Assembly (NCBI GenBank): GCA_015493635.1
Contig: WGCU01000055.1
Location: forward strand, 1-54,368
From: Spirochaetaceae bacterium
GTDB taxonomy: Bacteria > Spirochaetota > Spirochaetia > B11-G9
Reading direction: 5' to 3'
DNA: 54,368 nucleotides
Below, piece by piece: positions 34,601-43,278 of this stretch. A program made the position numbers and the translations under genes. Position 1 is the stretch's first letter; each line of letters opens with the position of its first letter. The notes below the pieces were generated by a model. That model saw only the letters and a program-made list of their open reading frames with translations. It was not told where the DNA came from and searched no databases.

Positions 34601-37111
34601 CTATTCAAGGAGCGGATTGGAATTGCTGCTGCTGTTCTGATTTGTATTATCAAGAGTAGGAATAACCGGAGTTGAATCCGTGTTCGGTACCGAGTTATAC
34701 GTGTCAATCCCAAAGTTTTGAATAGTAAGTGTATCCTGCAGCCTGTTAATCAGTTCAGTCTCCCTGTTTTTTCTGAATGTGTGTATTTTACAGAATTCTT
34801 TTGGTTCTGTTCCAGCAAGAAAAATTTCATCCAGCAGTCCGTCATCACAGTATTTTGTAGGAAGCTTTCCCGACACAGCACATACTTTCTGTTCGACGAG
34901 TCCTGTTTCCGGTTTGTCAAAAGGAATTCTTGGTAAACCCCTGTGAATTTCTTTCATATATTCCGCCCAATAGGGTCCTGCTGCCGTTGCACCTGTCAAT
35001 TCCCGTCCTAATGAATTCCCCGGAGTATCAAAACCAAACCAGACAGCGGTTGTATAGTACGGAGAGAAACCAACCGTCCAGGCATCACCCCAGTTTTGGG
35101 TCGTCCCGGTTTTTCCAGCCATAGGCATACCGTCGAATCCTCCTATATTTATTCTGCGCCATTTCAGCGTACCATATTCAACAGTACTTTGAAGCATGCT
35201 TACCATTATGTAAGCAACCTGAGGAGACATGATTTGATCATTCTTCTTTTGCCGCTGGCTTTCCCGTAACCGTTCCTTTTCAGGATCAAGAATTATGTTT
35301 CCGGATCTGTCCATCACGGATGTAATTGCATTGGGTACAACTGCCTTTCCATGATTTGGAAAAGTAGCAAAGGCTCTGACCATATCTATGGGAGCTACCG
35401 AAGTGATACCCAGTCCAAGAGGGAAGCTTCGCGGGAAAAGCTTTCTATTCTCGCGTTGATCATATTTTCCGAGAAGACGTGATGCCCTGTCTATCGCAGC
35501 TTCAAAGCCTACCTTCTGTAGGACTTGAAGAGATGGAACGTTCATGGAATGGGCAAGTGCATAACGAAGGAGAACAGACCCCTCCCAGCTGCCGAGATAG
35601 TTTGTCGGTGTGTACGCTTTCCCCGTATCATCATAAAATATAATCGGACCGTCATACAGCCGTGTTGCAGTCGTTACCTTCCTTGAAGATATTGCTGCGG
35701 AATAGTAAAGCGGTTTAAAACTAGAACCGGGCTGAACATGGGCATCAACCGCTCTGTTGTACTTTTTTGTTTCAAAATCACTGCCTCCGACCATTGCCAG
35801 AATTTGACCGGTATGGTCATCAATTGTAATAAGTGCACCTTCTACGGTTGTTTTTTTTGCTGACTGTTGGTCTTTCGTATAGGCTATCTTGGTAATGGTA
35901 TTTATATCTTTGATCCCGAACATCATGGACACAACACTCAATGCAGGAGTAACATTGTTGTAAAAGAACGTACGGGCAGATTTTTTCTGTCTGGCTCCGG
36001 AAACCTGTATATCTCTCAGGTTAAAGGTAAGCCCAAGCATATCTATAATCGGTACATAGCTGTTGTCAGCAATATTCAACCGTTTATCAGACTTGTTTTT
36101 ATACCGTTCGTTAATACTGTGAAAAGCTTTGTCCATCACCTTGTCAGCGATTTTTTGATATCCCAGATCAAGGGTTGTATGAACAATATAGCCATCCTTA
36201 TTTATGTTTACAGCACCGTACAACATATCATTTAACTTAATCCGGACATACTCACTGAAATAAGGCGCTTTACTGTTATTGTCAAAATACGCACTTGCTA
36301 TATTGGAACGTGTGTAGTTATAATTATCCCAATACTGCTGTAGGGACAGATCTGCCTGTTCTTTTGTTGCGTATCCGAGGTTGACCATCTGATTCAAAAC
36401 ATCAATTTGACGCGCTTTAGCTCTAGCAGGGTGATTTATAGGAGAATAAAGTGCAGGGCTTGCCAACTGTATGACAAGAATTGCAGCTTCTGCAAGGGTG
36501 ATATCTTTCGCCGGATGACCAAAATAAAACTGGGATGCAGCTTCGACACCGTATGCGTTATGACCGAAATACATTTCATTCATATAAAGCTGAAGAATTT
36601 CATCTTTAGACATGGTGCGTTCAAACTGGAAAGAATACCATAATTCTTTTAATTTTCTTTTAATTGAAATATCTTTCCTGTTGGCATAATGTGTGCCTGC
36701 AACCTGCTGGGTAAGGGTACTTCCGCCTGAAGAATATCCCCGGGGAGAACCCAATTTACTTAAGAGTATATTCCATGCTGCCCTGAAAGTGCCTCTAAAA
36801 CTGAAGCCGTAATGTTTGAAGAAATTTTCATCCTCACGGCTAATAAGTGCATATATAAGTATTTTGGGAATATCCTGAATAGGAACAATATCCCTTTTTT
36901 CATCAGAAAAGATTTCCGTGATAAGTTCACCGTTTCTATCAAGAATTTGGGTTGGAAGCGCGGGTTTGTATTCGCTCAAGTCTCCCCGTACATCTGTATC
37001 AGCGGATGTTGAGAGAAAATAGCCCAAACCGGTTCCGATAAAGAGGGCGGATAAAAATATAAAAAATAATATAAAAATAACAAATAATTTGTGCTTGCCT
37101 GAAAAAACCAT
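34601..37111 (-). CDS. Penicillin-binding protein 1A, bifunctional transglycosylase/transpeptidase
   Basis: 836 residues. An N-terminal signal anchor is followed by a GT51 transglycosylase domain with REDENFFKHYGFSFRG, GGSTLTQQVAGTHYANR and ERTMSKDEILQLYMNEMYFG. The transpeptidase domain has SxxK in GSSFKPLYY, SxN in SMNVPS and KTGTT in MAGKTGTTQNWGDAW. A low-complexity Asn/Ser/Thr/Pro tail ends the protein. It polymerises and crosslinks peptidoglycan in the periplasm. The ATG has no Shine-Dalgarno and lies 9 bp after a good -10 box. Confidence 0.95.
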   Translation of the reverse strand: MVFSGKHKLFVIFILFFIFLSALFIGTGLGYFLSTSADTDVRGDLSEYKPALPTQILDRNGELITEIFSDEKRDIVPIQDIPKILIYALISREDENFFKHYGFSFRGTFRAAWNILLSKLGSPRGYSSGGSTLTQQVAGTHYANRKDISIKRKLKELWYSFQFERTMSKDEILQLYMNEMYFGHNAYGVEAASQFYFGHPAKDITLAEAAILVIQLASPALYSPINHPARAKARQIDVLNQMVNLGYATKEQADLSLQQYWDNYNYTRSNIASAYFDNNSKAPYFSEYVRIKLNDMLYGAVNINKDGYIVHTTLDLGYQKIADKVMDKAFHSINERYKNKSDKRLNIADNSYVPIIDMLGLTFNLRDIQVSGARQKKSARTFFYNNVTPALSVVSMMFGIKDINTITKIAYTKDQQSAKKTTVEGALITIDDHTGQILAMVGGSDFETKKYNRAVDAHVQPGSSFKPLYYSAAISSRKVTTATRLYDGPIIFYDDTGKAYTPTNYLGSWEGSVLLRYALAHSMNVPSLQVLQKVGFEAAIDRASRLLGKYDQRENRKLFPRSFPLGLGITSVAPIDMVRAFATFPNHGKAVVPNAITSVMDRSGNIILDPEKERLRESQRQKKNDQIMSPQVAYIMVSMLQSTVEYGTLKWRRINIGGFDGMPMAGKTGTTQNWGDAWTVGFSPYYTTAVWFGFDTPGNSLGRELTGATAAGPYWAEYMKEIHRGLPRIPFDKPETGLVEQKVCAVSGKLPTKYCDDGLLDEIFLAGTEPKEFCKIHTFRKNRETELINRLQDTLTIQNFGIDTYNSVPNTDSTPVIPTLDNTNQNSSSNSNPLLE

Positions 37112-37120
37112 AATGAACCT

Positions 37121-37149
37121 AGATTATGTTCAGGCGGAAGTTTTGTCAA
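37121..37149 (-). promoter_or_regulatory. Strong promoter of the PBP1A gene
   Basis: On the minus strand a perfect TTGACA (37149-37144), a 17-bp spacer and TAATCT (37126-37121). Nine bases separate it from the ATG, so the 5' leader would be about 3 nt. Confidence 0.75.
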
Positions 37150-37157
37150 TAGGAAAT

Positions 37158-37186
37158 AACAAAGGCCGATTCAAAAAGAATCGGCC
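37158..37186 (-). terminator. Terminator of the mlaE-to-PEGA operon
   Basis: A perfect 9-bp stem GGCCGATTC (37186-37178)/GAATCGGCC (37172-37164) with a five-base loop. On the minus strand it is followed by TTTGTTATTT, an imperfect U tract. It separates the operon from the PBP1A promoter just downstream. Confidence 0.65.
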
Positions 37187-37275
37187 TGAAATCGCCGGTG
37201 TAGTATATAGTAAACTGGGAGGGGAACTATATCGCTACCCCCGACATTCTTAATATCGGAATCTTTATAAAAAAG

Positions 37276-38241
37276 TTAATTCTCTTTGACAAAAATATCA
37301 AGGAAAAGTGATAATTTGTAGTTTTTTTCTTTCAAAACCGTAAATTTCTTACTTAAAGTGTAATCCCCCAGGGAAATTCGGATAACATGTTCCCCCGGAT
37401 TTATCGGCTGCTTTTCCCCGGGAATGACAGAAATCTTCTTCCCATCAATGTACAGTATTGAGTTTTTAGGGAAATCAAATTGAACAGTGGGATGGTAAGG
37501 CTGAAGGGTGATGTCCATTGTTGTATTCTGCCCTGGTTTAACAGCAAAATTCGAAGTGTACTCTTCAAAGAAATCAGAGCTTATTTTTAGCTGGTGAATA
37601 CCGGAAGAGATGATATTTTCGTGTGCGTGGGGATCAATGGGTTTTTTGTCAATAGTTACGGTATAGTTCTTGTCTGCTTTACCTGTATCAATGTTAAGCG
37701 TAACTGAACCTTTCTGAATTATACTGCTGGAAATTTTTAGTTTAAAATGTTCAGAGAGAAGTGAAGAAGGGATCCCTTTCATAACCGGTTCTATTTTTAA
37801 AACAAGAGGAAAATGCTGTAAAGTAACCATTTTCTTCAGTACATACGTTTCTGTTGATGATGTTTGGGAAAATAATTTTGTGACGGGAATATCTATGTAC
37901 AGTTTTTTTGCAGTAGGCAGTACTCCGAAAAATATTTTTTTCCCTCTGTAGCTGGTATTTGAGAGAGAAGGTTCAGGAGTTATATCAGAGTATACGGTAA
38001 CAGCAAAACTGTCCCTGAAACGTGTAAAAGCAGCAGGGAGAGTGAGGTTTAATTCCATACCTTCAATATACGGGCCATCCTTAATGGAAACCGAAACAAG
38101 ATCATTGAGTTTAAAGGATACTTCATCTGAAGGCTGTACTCCTGCTGTAACAAGAAAAATATTTCCTCCACGGATAGAAATAGCAAAAAGGTTAGCAGAT
38201 ATGAGGATGATACCTATGTACATAAAATATATTTTTTTCAT
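37276..38241 (-). CDS. Exported PEGA-domain protein
   Basis: 321 residues with a Sec signal (KKIYFMYIGIILISANLFA). The C-terminal 120 residues hold at least two PEGA-like units: YTVTIDKKPIDP with ISSGIHQLKISSDFFEEYT, and SILYIDGKKISVIPGEKQPINPGEHVIRIS. PEGA domains are surface or periplasmic beta modules of uncertain binding function. The N-terminal half is beta-rich and unrecognised. Its ATG overlaps the M23 peptidase stop (TAATG). It is the last gene of the mla operon, so an envelope role is likely. Confidence 0.7.
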   Translation of the reverse strand: MKKIYFMYIGIILISANLFAISIRGGNIFLVTAGVQPSDEVSFKLNDLVSVSIKDGPYIEGMELNLTLPAAFTRFRDSFAVTVYSDITPEPSLSNTSYRGKKIFFGVLPTAKKLYIDIPVTKLFSQTSSTETYVLKKMVTLQHFPLVLKIEPVMKGIPSSLLSEHFKLKISSSIIQKGSVTLNIDTGKADKNYTVTIDKKPIDPHAHENIISSGIHQLKISSDFFEEYTSNFAVKPGQNTTMDITLQPYHPTVQFDFPKNSILYIDGKKISVIPGEKQPINPGEHVIRISLGDYTLSKKFTVLKEKNYKLSLFLDIFVKEN

Positions 38242-39149
38242 TATTTTATCGGCAGCATAAGCATAGGATCTCTTGCTTTCCCCCTTTCTCTGATCTCAAA
38301 ATGAAGATGCGGCCCCGTAGACATCCCCGTTGTACCGACTTCTCCTATTATCATACCTGATCTTACCGTCTGATGCAACGAAACAAAAATTTTTTTTAGG
38401 TGACAATACTTGGTTTCATACCCGGATTCATGTATAAGCAGTATATAATTTCCACAAATACTATCTTTACCTTCTTTTTCAACATTCCCCCCACGGGAAG
38501 CAAGAATCGGAGTTCCTTCGGGAGCTGCGATGTCTATACCTTCATGGAATTCTTTTTTCCCGGTAAATGGCTGCATTCTTGGGCCAAAGTAGGAGGTAAT
38601 GGTTCCTTTTGGGAGGGGAAAACGAAACATTACACCAAGGAAAAATGATAGTTCTACCTTGTGAAACTTTTCACCGGGAAGAAAAAAGAAATTTGTCTTC
38701 CTGGGATATGTAATGGTTATTTCTTGAGCTTTTTCAGGCTTTTTACGCCATGATGCAATAAGAAACTCTAAATCTGTCCGTGGGTTTTCATTTACAAAAA
38801 TACCGGGAAGATTAGGAAGCAGGATAATTTTTCCTACAGGAAAATTATCAGGCCTGTCTAGTTCATTCAGGGTTACAATTGCTTCGTAAGAGATATTTAA
38901 ACTTGCAGCAACAGTAAAAATAGAGTCATCTTTTTTAGTTTTATAACGGTAAATAAGGAGCCCGGGAATCTTTTCTCTTTTCTCCTTATCGATATAATAG
39001 TGATCTATATCCCGGGTTATTTGTTTGTAAAAAACATCACTATTATTTAAAGCTTTGATAAGAGGAAACTGCTCACCCCCCTGTACCCTCTGTAACAGGA
39101 GGGTTGTGAGAGTAAGAAGAAGGAGTATTTTTGTTGTTCCGGAAGTCAT
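38241..39149 (-). CDS. LysM/M23 peptidoglycan endopeptidase
   Basis: 302 residues. An N-terminal hydrophobic export signal is followed by a LysM-like stretch (about 65-112: YRYKTKKDDSIFTVAASLNI with LNELDRPDNFPVGKIILLPN). The M23 zinc peptidase domain has HxxxD in FHEGIDIA (His202, Asp206) and HxH in GPHLHFE (His281, His283), plus His250. All metal ligands are present, so it should be active on peptidoglycan cross-links. It overlaps both neighbours by 1 bp (TGATG and TAATG). A wall hydrolase inside an mla operon is unusual and may help the lipid carrier pass the wall. Confidence 0.88.
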   Translation of the reverse strand: MTSGTTKILLLLTLTTLLLQRVQGGEQFPLIKALNNSDVFYKQITRDIDHYYIDKEKREKIPGLLIYRYKTKKDDSIFTVAASLNISYEAIVTLNELDRPDNFPVGKIILLPNLPGIFVNENPRTDLEFLIASWRKKPEKAQEITITYPRKTNFFFLPGEKFHKVELSFFLGVMFRFPLPKGTITSYFGPRMQPFTGKKEFHEGIDIAAPEGTPILASRGGNVEKEGKDSICGNYILLIHESGYETKYCHLKKIFVSLHQTVRSGMIIGEVGTTGMSTGPHLHFEIRERGKARDPMLMLPIK

Positions 39150-39592
39150 CAGCTATTTTTCTTGGAAAAGAACAGATATCCTGCAGCACATAAATAAACG
39201 ACAAGAGTACCCGCGGCAACTCCGTATTGATGCTTATATATAAAAAGTGCAAAAAGATAGAAATAAGCTATTGATAGAGTGATTTTTATAGTCAGGAGTA
39301 CTGGTTGTTTTAAGAAAAAAAAGGGCGGACGGTCCAATTGTCTATCTTTTAAAATATTTTTTTGTATTTTTTTAAACATGAGAAATAATCCTCCAAGAAT
39401 GAGGATGCCCGCTACGGTATAGGAATAAATCTGTGTATAATGAAGAGCACCGTACCATATGGGGTACACAATGAGAAAAGTGGCTCCCAGAATCAGTCCT
39501 GTAATTACAAAAACTTTCAAAAAATAAAAAAATATCTTCTTATAACCGTTTACAATCGTAATAAATATATTATTTTTCCGGGTTTGCCCCAT
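39149..39592 (-). CDS. Small integral membrane protein, function unknown
   Basis: 147 residues, four predicted membrane helices in two pairs (VFVITGLILGATFLIVYPIW, YTVAGILILGGLFLMF, then TIKITLSIAYFYLFALFIY and AAGTLVVYLCAAGYLFF) joined by a basic cytoplasmic loop (KKIQKNILKDRQLDRP). No family is recognised. It overlaps the TPR lipoprotein by 23 bp and the peptidase by 1 bp, so it is a cotranslated part of the mla operon. Confidence 0.65.
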   Translation of the reverse strand: MGQTRKNNIFITIVNGYKKIFFYFLKVFVITGLILGATFLIVYPIWYGALHYTQIYSYTVAGILILGGLFLMFKKIQKNILKDRQLDRPPFFFLKQPVLLTIKITLSIAYFYLFALFIYKHQYGVAAGTLVVYLCAAGYLFFSKKNS

Positions 39593-40532
39593 TTTTCTTC
39601 TCCAGGTTCTTTTTCGTTTTCTGCCAGACGGCTAAATCATCGGGATAAGATAATTCGTTTGCAAGAGCCTCAAGTTTTTCCAGGCAGTTTAACAGTTCAG
39701 TGGGTAAAGCGAGAGATTCAAAAATAAGTGCATCTCTTTTAAAGGTATAATAGGCTTCTTCCAGAGCTCCTGTTTTCTGCTGTATGATCCCCTTTGCATA
39801 GAGATCCTGGGCAATACCGAAACTGTTTTCAATGAGTTTGTCAAGGTCAATCGCTTTATTTATATACTTTAACGCCTCGGGATACAGTGATTCCTTTGAA
39901 AAAAGTGATGCGAGAATATATGTATCGAGGGCTGCTTCCTTTATTTTATTTTTATTCTCATTTATTTTAAGAGCTTTGAGAAGACTTGTTTCTGCTTCTG
40001 AATAATTTCCAAGCCGTTTTTGTGCTACACCGATATTATGCAGCAGAACAGCAGCATCTTCACTCTTTTCAGGATCTTTAACGGATGTATATGCTTCGTT
40101 AAAAAGTGACAGAGCGGAAGCAAATTCTTTCCTGGCAAGAAATATCTCACCAGCATTATTTTTGCATCGAATAAGTAGATGAGGATCATCAAATACAACA
40201 GCAATTTCCATGGCTTTGTTATAATACTTTTCAGCGGAATCTATCTTCCCTGCTGCCAGATATGTTTTTCCGATTGAATTGTATGATTCAATAATCCCCT
40301 TGTCATTATCAACAAGAATGTTTTGTTTCAATGCCAGAAAAAAGAAATCCAGAGCCTGATTGTACTGGGCTTCGTCGTAATACCGGGAACCGAACGAAGC
40401 ATACTCGGCAGCTCTGTTTTTCTTTTCAACCCGTTCTCCCGGTTGTAACTTTGCAGTGGTGGAACAACCTGAAAGGAAGATAATGCTTGCCAGAATGATG
40501 AGAAAGAAAGGAAAAATTTTAGGTGTAATCAT
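39570..40532 (-). CDS. TPR-repeat lipoprotein
   Basis: 320 residues. The signal peptide ends in the lipobox FLSGC followed by STTAKLQPG. Residues about 40-285 are TPR units: AAEYASFGSRYYDEAQYNQA, IIESYNSIGKTYLAAGKIDS, NNAGEIFLARKEFASALSLF, LHNIGVAQKRLGNYSEAETS and SLYPEALKYINKAIDL. TPRs are protein-interaction scaffolds. It starts at the mlaD stop (TAATG), so it may be an accessory factor of the MCE system. Confidence 0.82.
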   Translation of the reverse strand: MITPKIFPFFLIILASIIFLSGCSTTAKLQPGERVEKKNRAAEYASFGSRYYDEAQYNQALDFFFLALKQNILVDNDKGIIESYNSIGKTYLAAGKIDSAEKYYNKAMEIAVVFDDPHLLIRCKNNAGEIFLARKEFASALSLFNEAYTSVKDPEKSEDAAVLLHNIGVAQKRLGNYSEAETSLLKALKINENKNKIKEAALDTYILASLFSKESLYPEALKYINKAIDLDKLIENSFGIAQDLYAKGIIQQKTGALEEAYYTFKRDALIFESLALPTELLNCLEKLEALANELSYPDDLAVWQKTKKNLEKKNGANPEK

Positions 40533-41587
40533 TAAAAATCCTCCTCTCTGTATCCTCTGAATGTTGTCGGCTGCTGTGCCTGTTCTGAAACACCACCTTT
40601 CAAGAGGGGGTTATTACGCAGGGCTTCAAGGACATCCTTCCCTTTTTGGAGCGCTTCTCTGCTTCCCTCAAGGAGTTCGGATATCTGCGGTCTGCTGTTA
40701 TTTATGTATCCTGTAAATGTTTTCAGTTCATCGGTAGTCATCTGTACACCGGAAAGGATCCCCGTTATCTGGTTATAAAGTTCGAAATTATCATTGAGAA
40801 GTTTTGAAATAGAACCTTTCGGATCCAATAGTTTTGTTACCAGTCCTTTTGTATCAGTCAGTCCTTCGGAAGTTGTTTTGAGATTTGCGGTTATACCCGA
40901 TGTGTTCCCGAGTATGGTGTCAATCTTTCCTGTTGCGTCGGCTAGAAGCGTATTAAATTGCCCTGTTAGTTTATTAATTTTGTCAACGATATCTCCAACA
41001 GGTCCTGTTGATGTTCCGTTAAATGTTTTATTAACCGTTACGAGGAGTTCGTTCAGTGATACAACAGCATCGTTGATATTGGTAAGAAGCGGTCCAATTT
41101 CGTTTACAATGTTCAGTATGGTATCGTTTGACGGCGGTTTATCTACCATTCCCCGTTTTACGAGATCTTTACCTCTTGTAAAATCCAGGGAAGGGATGAA
41201 AGACATGTCCGGTATAAGCTCTTTGGATACTCCCGGGTAGAAAAGCAATCCGCTTCCCCCTATCCCAATTGGGCTGACAGATAATTCAAGGACTGAATTC
41301 TTTCTTACTTTACTGTAATAAGTATCAAATATATGGAAATTAACTTCAACGGTATTGTCATCATTCAATTCTATTTTATCAACACTTCCTATTTTAAAAC
41401 CTTTCAGTTTCAGCGGCATACCCACACTTAATCCGGTACCGGAAAGAAAGCGGCTTGTAAAATGATAGTCCTTTGAAAACCATCGCTGGTTAATCCCCAT
41501 GAAAATGATGATAACGAGAATCATCAAAAGCGCGATGAGGATAAAAAAACCGACTATCTGCTCAGCAAAGCGTATATGAAACTTCAT
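40532..41587 (-). CDS. mlaD: MlaD-like MCE-domain lipid-transport protein
   Basis: 351 residues. An N-terminal membrane anchor (VGFFILIALLMILVIIIFMGI) leads into one MCE domain (about 38-120): FLSGTGLSVGMPLKLKGFKIGSVDKIEL and SVSPIGIGGSGLLFYPG. The rest (about 150-340) is helical and heptad-like, with NDAVVSLNELLVTVN and ITANLKTTSEGL, longer than E. coli MlaD (183) and closer to tube- or needle-forming MCE proteins. MlaD collects phospholipid between the inner-membrane MlaFE and the periplasm. It lies 34 bp after mlaF. Confidence 0.88.
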   Translation of the reverse strand: MKFHIRFAEQIVGFFILIALLMILVIIIFMGINQRWFSKDYHFTSRFLSGTGLSVGMPLKLKGFKIGSVDKIELNDDNTVEVNFHIFDTYYSKVRKNSVLELSVSPIGIGGSGLLFYPGVSKELIPDMSFIPSLDFTRGKDLVKRGMVDKPPSNDTILNIVNEIGPLLTNINDAVVSLNELLVTVNKTFNGTSTGPVGDIVDKINKLTGQFNTLLADATGKIDTILGNTSGITANLKTTSEGLTDTKGLVTKLLDPKGSISKLLNDNFELYNQITGILSGVQMTTDELKTFTGYINNSRPQISELLEGSREALQKGKDVLEALRNNPLLKGGVSEQAQQPTTFRGYREEDF

Positions 41588-41621
41588 GTTATCCTTATCC
41601 TATTTCATGTTTTTTATGCTG

Positions 41622-42377
41622 TCAAACAGAATTACTGTAATCCCGTGTAATTATGTCCTCAATTATTTTTACTGCCTCCGGTTCTTTACAGGTTAAAACA
41701 TCACTCATACTGCCTGTAAAGATTACTCGTCCGTCTTTCATAACTGCAGCAAAGTCAGTCAGCCGTTTTGTCAGAGAGATACTGGAAAAGTTTGCTATAA
41801 CGGTTTCACTGCTCTTATACATTGCTATTATCAGTTTCTGCATTTTAGCCAGAACTGAAGGATCCACAAGAATCAGCGGGTTGTCAAGGTAGATGAGATG
41901 CGGTGTTGTTACAAGAGCTCTTGCCAATGATACCATTTTACGTTCACCGTTAGACAGCTGTGCCGGCCGAAGATGTATACTGTCAGTGTAGCCGACTTCT
42001 TTCAGTATGGAAAGTATTTTCCTGTCTCGTTCATCCCTGGTTATATCGGGGTTATGTATTTGAAGCGGAAGGCTTAAATTTTCATATACGGATTTATTAG
42101 CCCATAGAGCAGCATCCTGAAAGACAAAGCTGCTTACCATCCGGAAATTCTGCAGCTGTCTTTTCGACATGGTAAGGAGATTTTTTCCATCAATGAGGAC
42201 TTTACCACTTGTAGGAGGAAAAAGGCCTGCTGCAACCTTTAAGAGAGTACTTTTACCGCATCCAGAGGGGCCAATAATAACTGACGTTTTACCTGCAGGA
42301 AAACTGATGGTTATATCGTTAAGTATTTTCCTGTTGTTCCGTATAAATGTTACATGCTCCAGCTGAACAGTATGCAT
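41622..42377 (-). CDS. mlaF: MlaF-like ABC ATPase with degenerate catalytic motifs
   Basis: 251 residues. Walker A GPSGCGKST (36-44) and Q-loop FVFQDAALWANKSVYEN are canonical, but several other motifs are not. The signature reads LSNGERKM (141-148). Walker B reads LIYLDNPLILVD, so the catalytic Glu is Asn166. The H-loop position reads VIANFSSIS with no His. It should bind ATP but hydrolyse it poorly, if at all. It sits between mlaE (9 bp away) and mlaD, so its family place is clear. A second, catalytic ATPase elsewhere, or an altered energising mode, is possible. Confidence 0.88.
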   Translation of the reverse strand: MHTVQLEHVTFIRNNRKILNDITISFPAGKTSVIIGPSGCGKSTLLKVAAGLFPPTSGKVLIDGKNLLTMSKRQLQNFRMVSSFVFQDAALWANKSVYENLSLPLQIHNPDITRDERDRKILSILKEVGYTDSIHLRPAQLSNGERKMVSLARALVTTPHLIYLDNPLILVDPSVLAKMQKLIIAMYKSSETVIANFSSISLTKRLTDFAAVMKDGRVIFTGSMSDVLTCKEPEAVKIIEDIITRDYSNSV

Positions 42378-42386
42378 CTTTCCTCC

Positions 42387-43166
42387 CTACCGGGTATAGT
42401 AAATCAATGTAATAACAGCATCCACCAGGATACAGTAAACGAATGATGCACCAACTGCCTTTATCACCATTTGGGGAACTTCAGTGGAGGATTGTTCCAC
42501 CTTGAAACCGTAGTATGTTGCTGAGAGAGATATAATGATACCGAATGCAAGGCTTTTAAGTGTTGAAGAGAGAATATCTTCCGGCCTTAAATAAGAAAGC
42601 AGTTTTCTGAAATAGTCAGAAGCCTGAACCGGTTCTATAAATTGAGTGATGAAAAAGGAACCTATAAGACCGAAGAAATTAAAATAAATATTAAGGAGCA
42701 GCAGCGAAACGGTAACACCGATAAAACGGGGGACGGCAAGGTAGGTTAACGGATCGATACCGCTGGCAATGTAGGCTTCTATCTCGTGGCTGACCACATT
42801 GTGTCCTATCTCTGTTGCTATTGCTGTTCCTGACCGAGCAATTATGATAAAGGCGCAGAGCATTGGTCCCAGTTCCCGTGTAATAATTGTTATGAGGATG
42901 GGAAACGTAAGCTCTCTTTGACCGAACTGCGGGAGAAGGCTTACTCCCTGGATAATGATTACGGCTCCCAGAGCCATGGCTATAAGAGCTATAATATTCA
43001 ACGTTTCAAAACCGGTAAATAAAATCTGCATGGTAAGCACTTTTTTGCCTGCCTGTTTCCCTTTAAAAAAGTGAATGGTTGCTTTAAATACCTTGAAAAA
43101 GAAGCCAAGTGCATACAGTTGACCCTTTATATAATCAATAAACCATCTGCCTAGTGTTCCCAGCAT
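42387..43166 (-). CDS. mlaE: MlaE-like lipid ABC transporter permease
   Basis: 259 residues with about five membrane helices. The MlaE family core is clear: ITRELGPMLCAFIIIARSGTAIATEIG, EIEAYIASGIDPLTYLAVPR, and GFKVEQSSTEVPQMVIKAVGASFVY near the C-terminus. It forms the inner-membrane dimer of the MCE complex. It heads a seven-gene minus-strand operon. The ATG follows AGAAGGA. Confidence 0.93.
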   Translation of the reverse strand: MLGTLGRWFIDYIKGQLYALGFFFKVFKATIHFFKGKQAGKKVLTMQILFTGFETLNIIALIAMALGAVIIIQGVSLLPQFGQRELTFPILITIITRELGPMLCAFIIIARSGTAIATEIGHNVVSHEIEAYIASGIDPLTYLAVPRFIGVTVSLLLLNIYFNFFGLIGSFFITQFIEPVQASDYFRKLLSYLRPEDILSSTLKSLAFGIIISLSATYYGFKVEQSSTEVPQMVIKAVGASFVYCILVDAVITLIYYTR

Positions 43167-43187
43167 TATTTTATCCTTCTCCGGCTA

Positions 43188-43216
43188 ATAATACAGTAAG
43201 TGGGTACCCAACGCAA
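43188..43216 (-). promoter_or_regulatory. Promoter of the mlaE operon
   Basis: On the minus strand TTGCGT (43216-43211), a 17-bp spacer and TATTAT (43193-43188), with a short leader containing AGAAGGA. It is back to back with the promoter of the sphingolipid genes (43225-43253). Confidence 0.6.
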
Positions 43217-43224
43217 CAATAATC

Positions 43225-43253
43225 TTGTTTTAATCAGACAAGTAGGTTAGAAT
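43225..43253 (+). promoter_or_regulatory. Promoter of the GNAT-KDSR-SPT operon
   Basis: TTGTTT (43225-43230), a 17-bp spacer and TAGAAT (43248-43253). The predicted start is near 43260, 19 nt before the start codon, with AAGGAG in between. Confidence 0.55.
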
Positions 43254-43278
43254 AGACGTTGAAAAAATAAGGAGCGTG

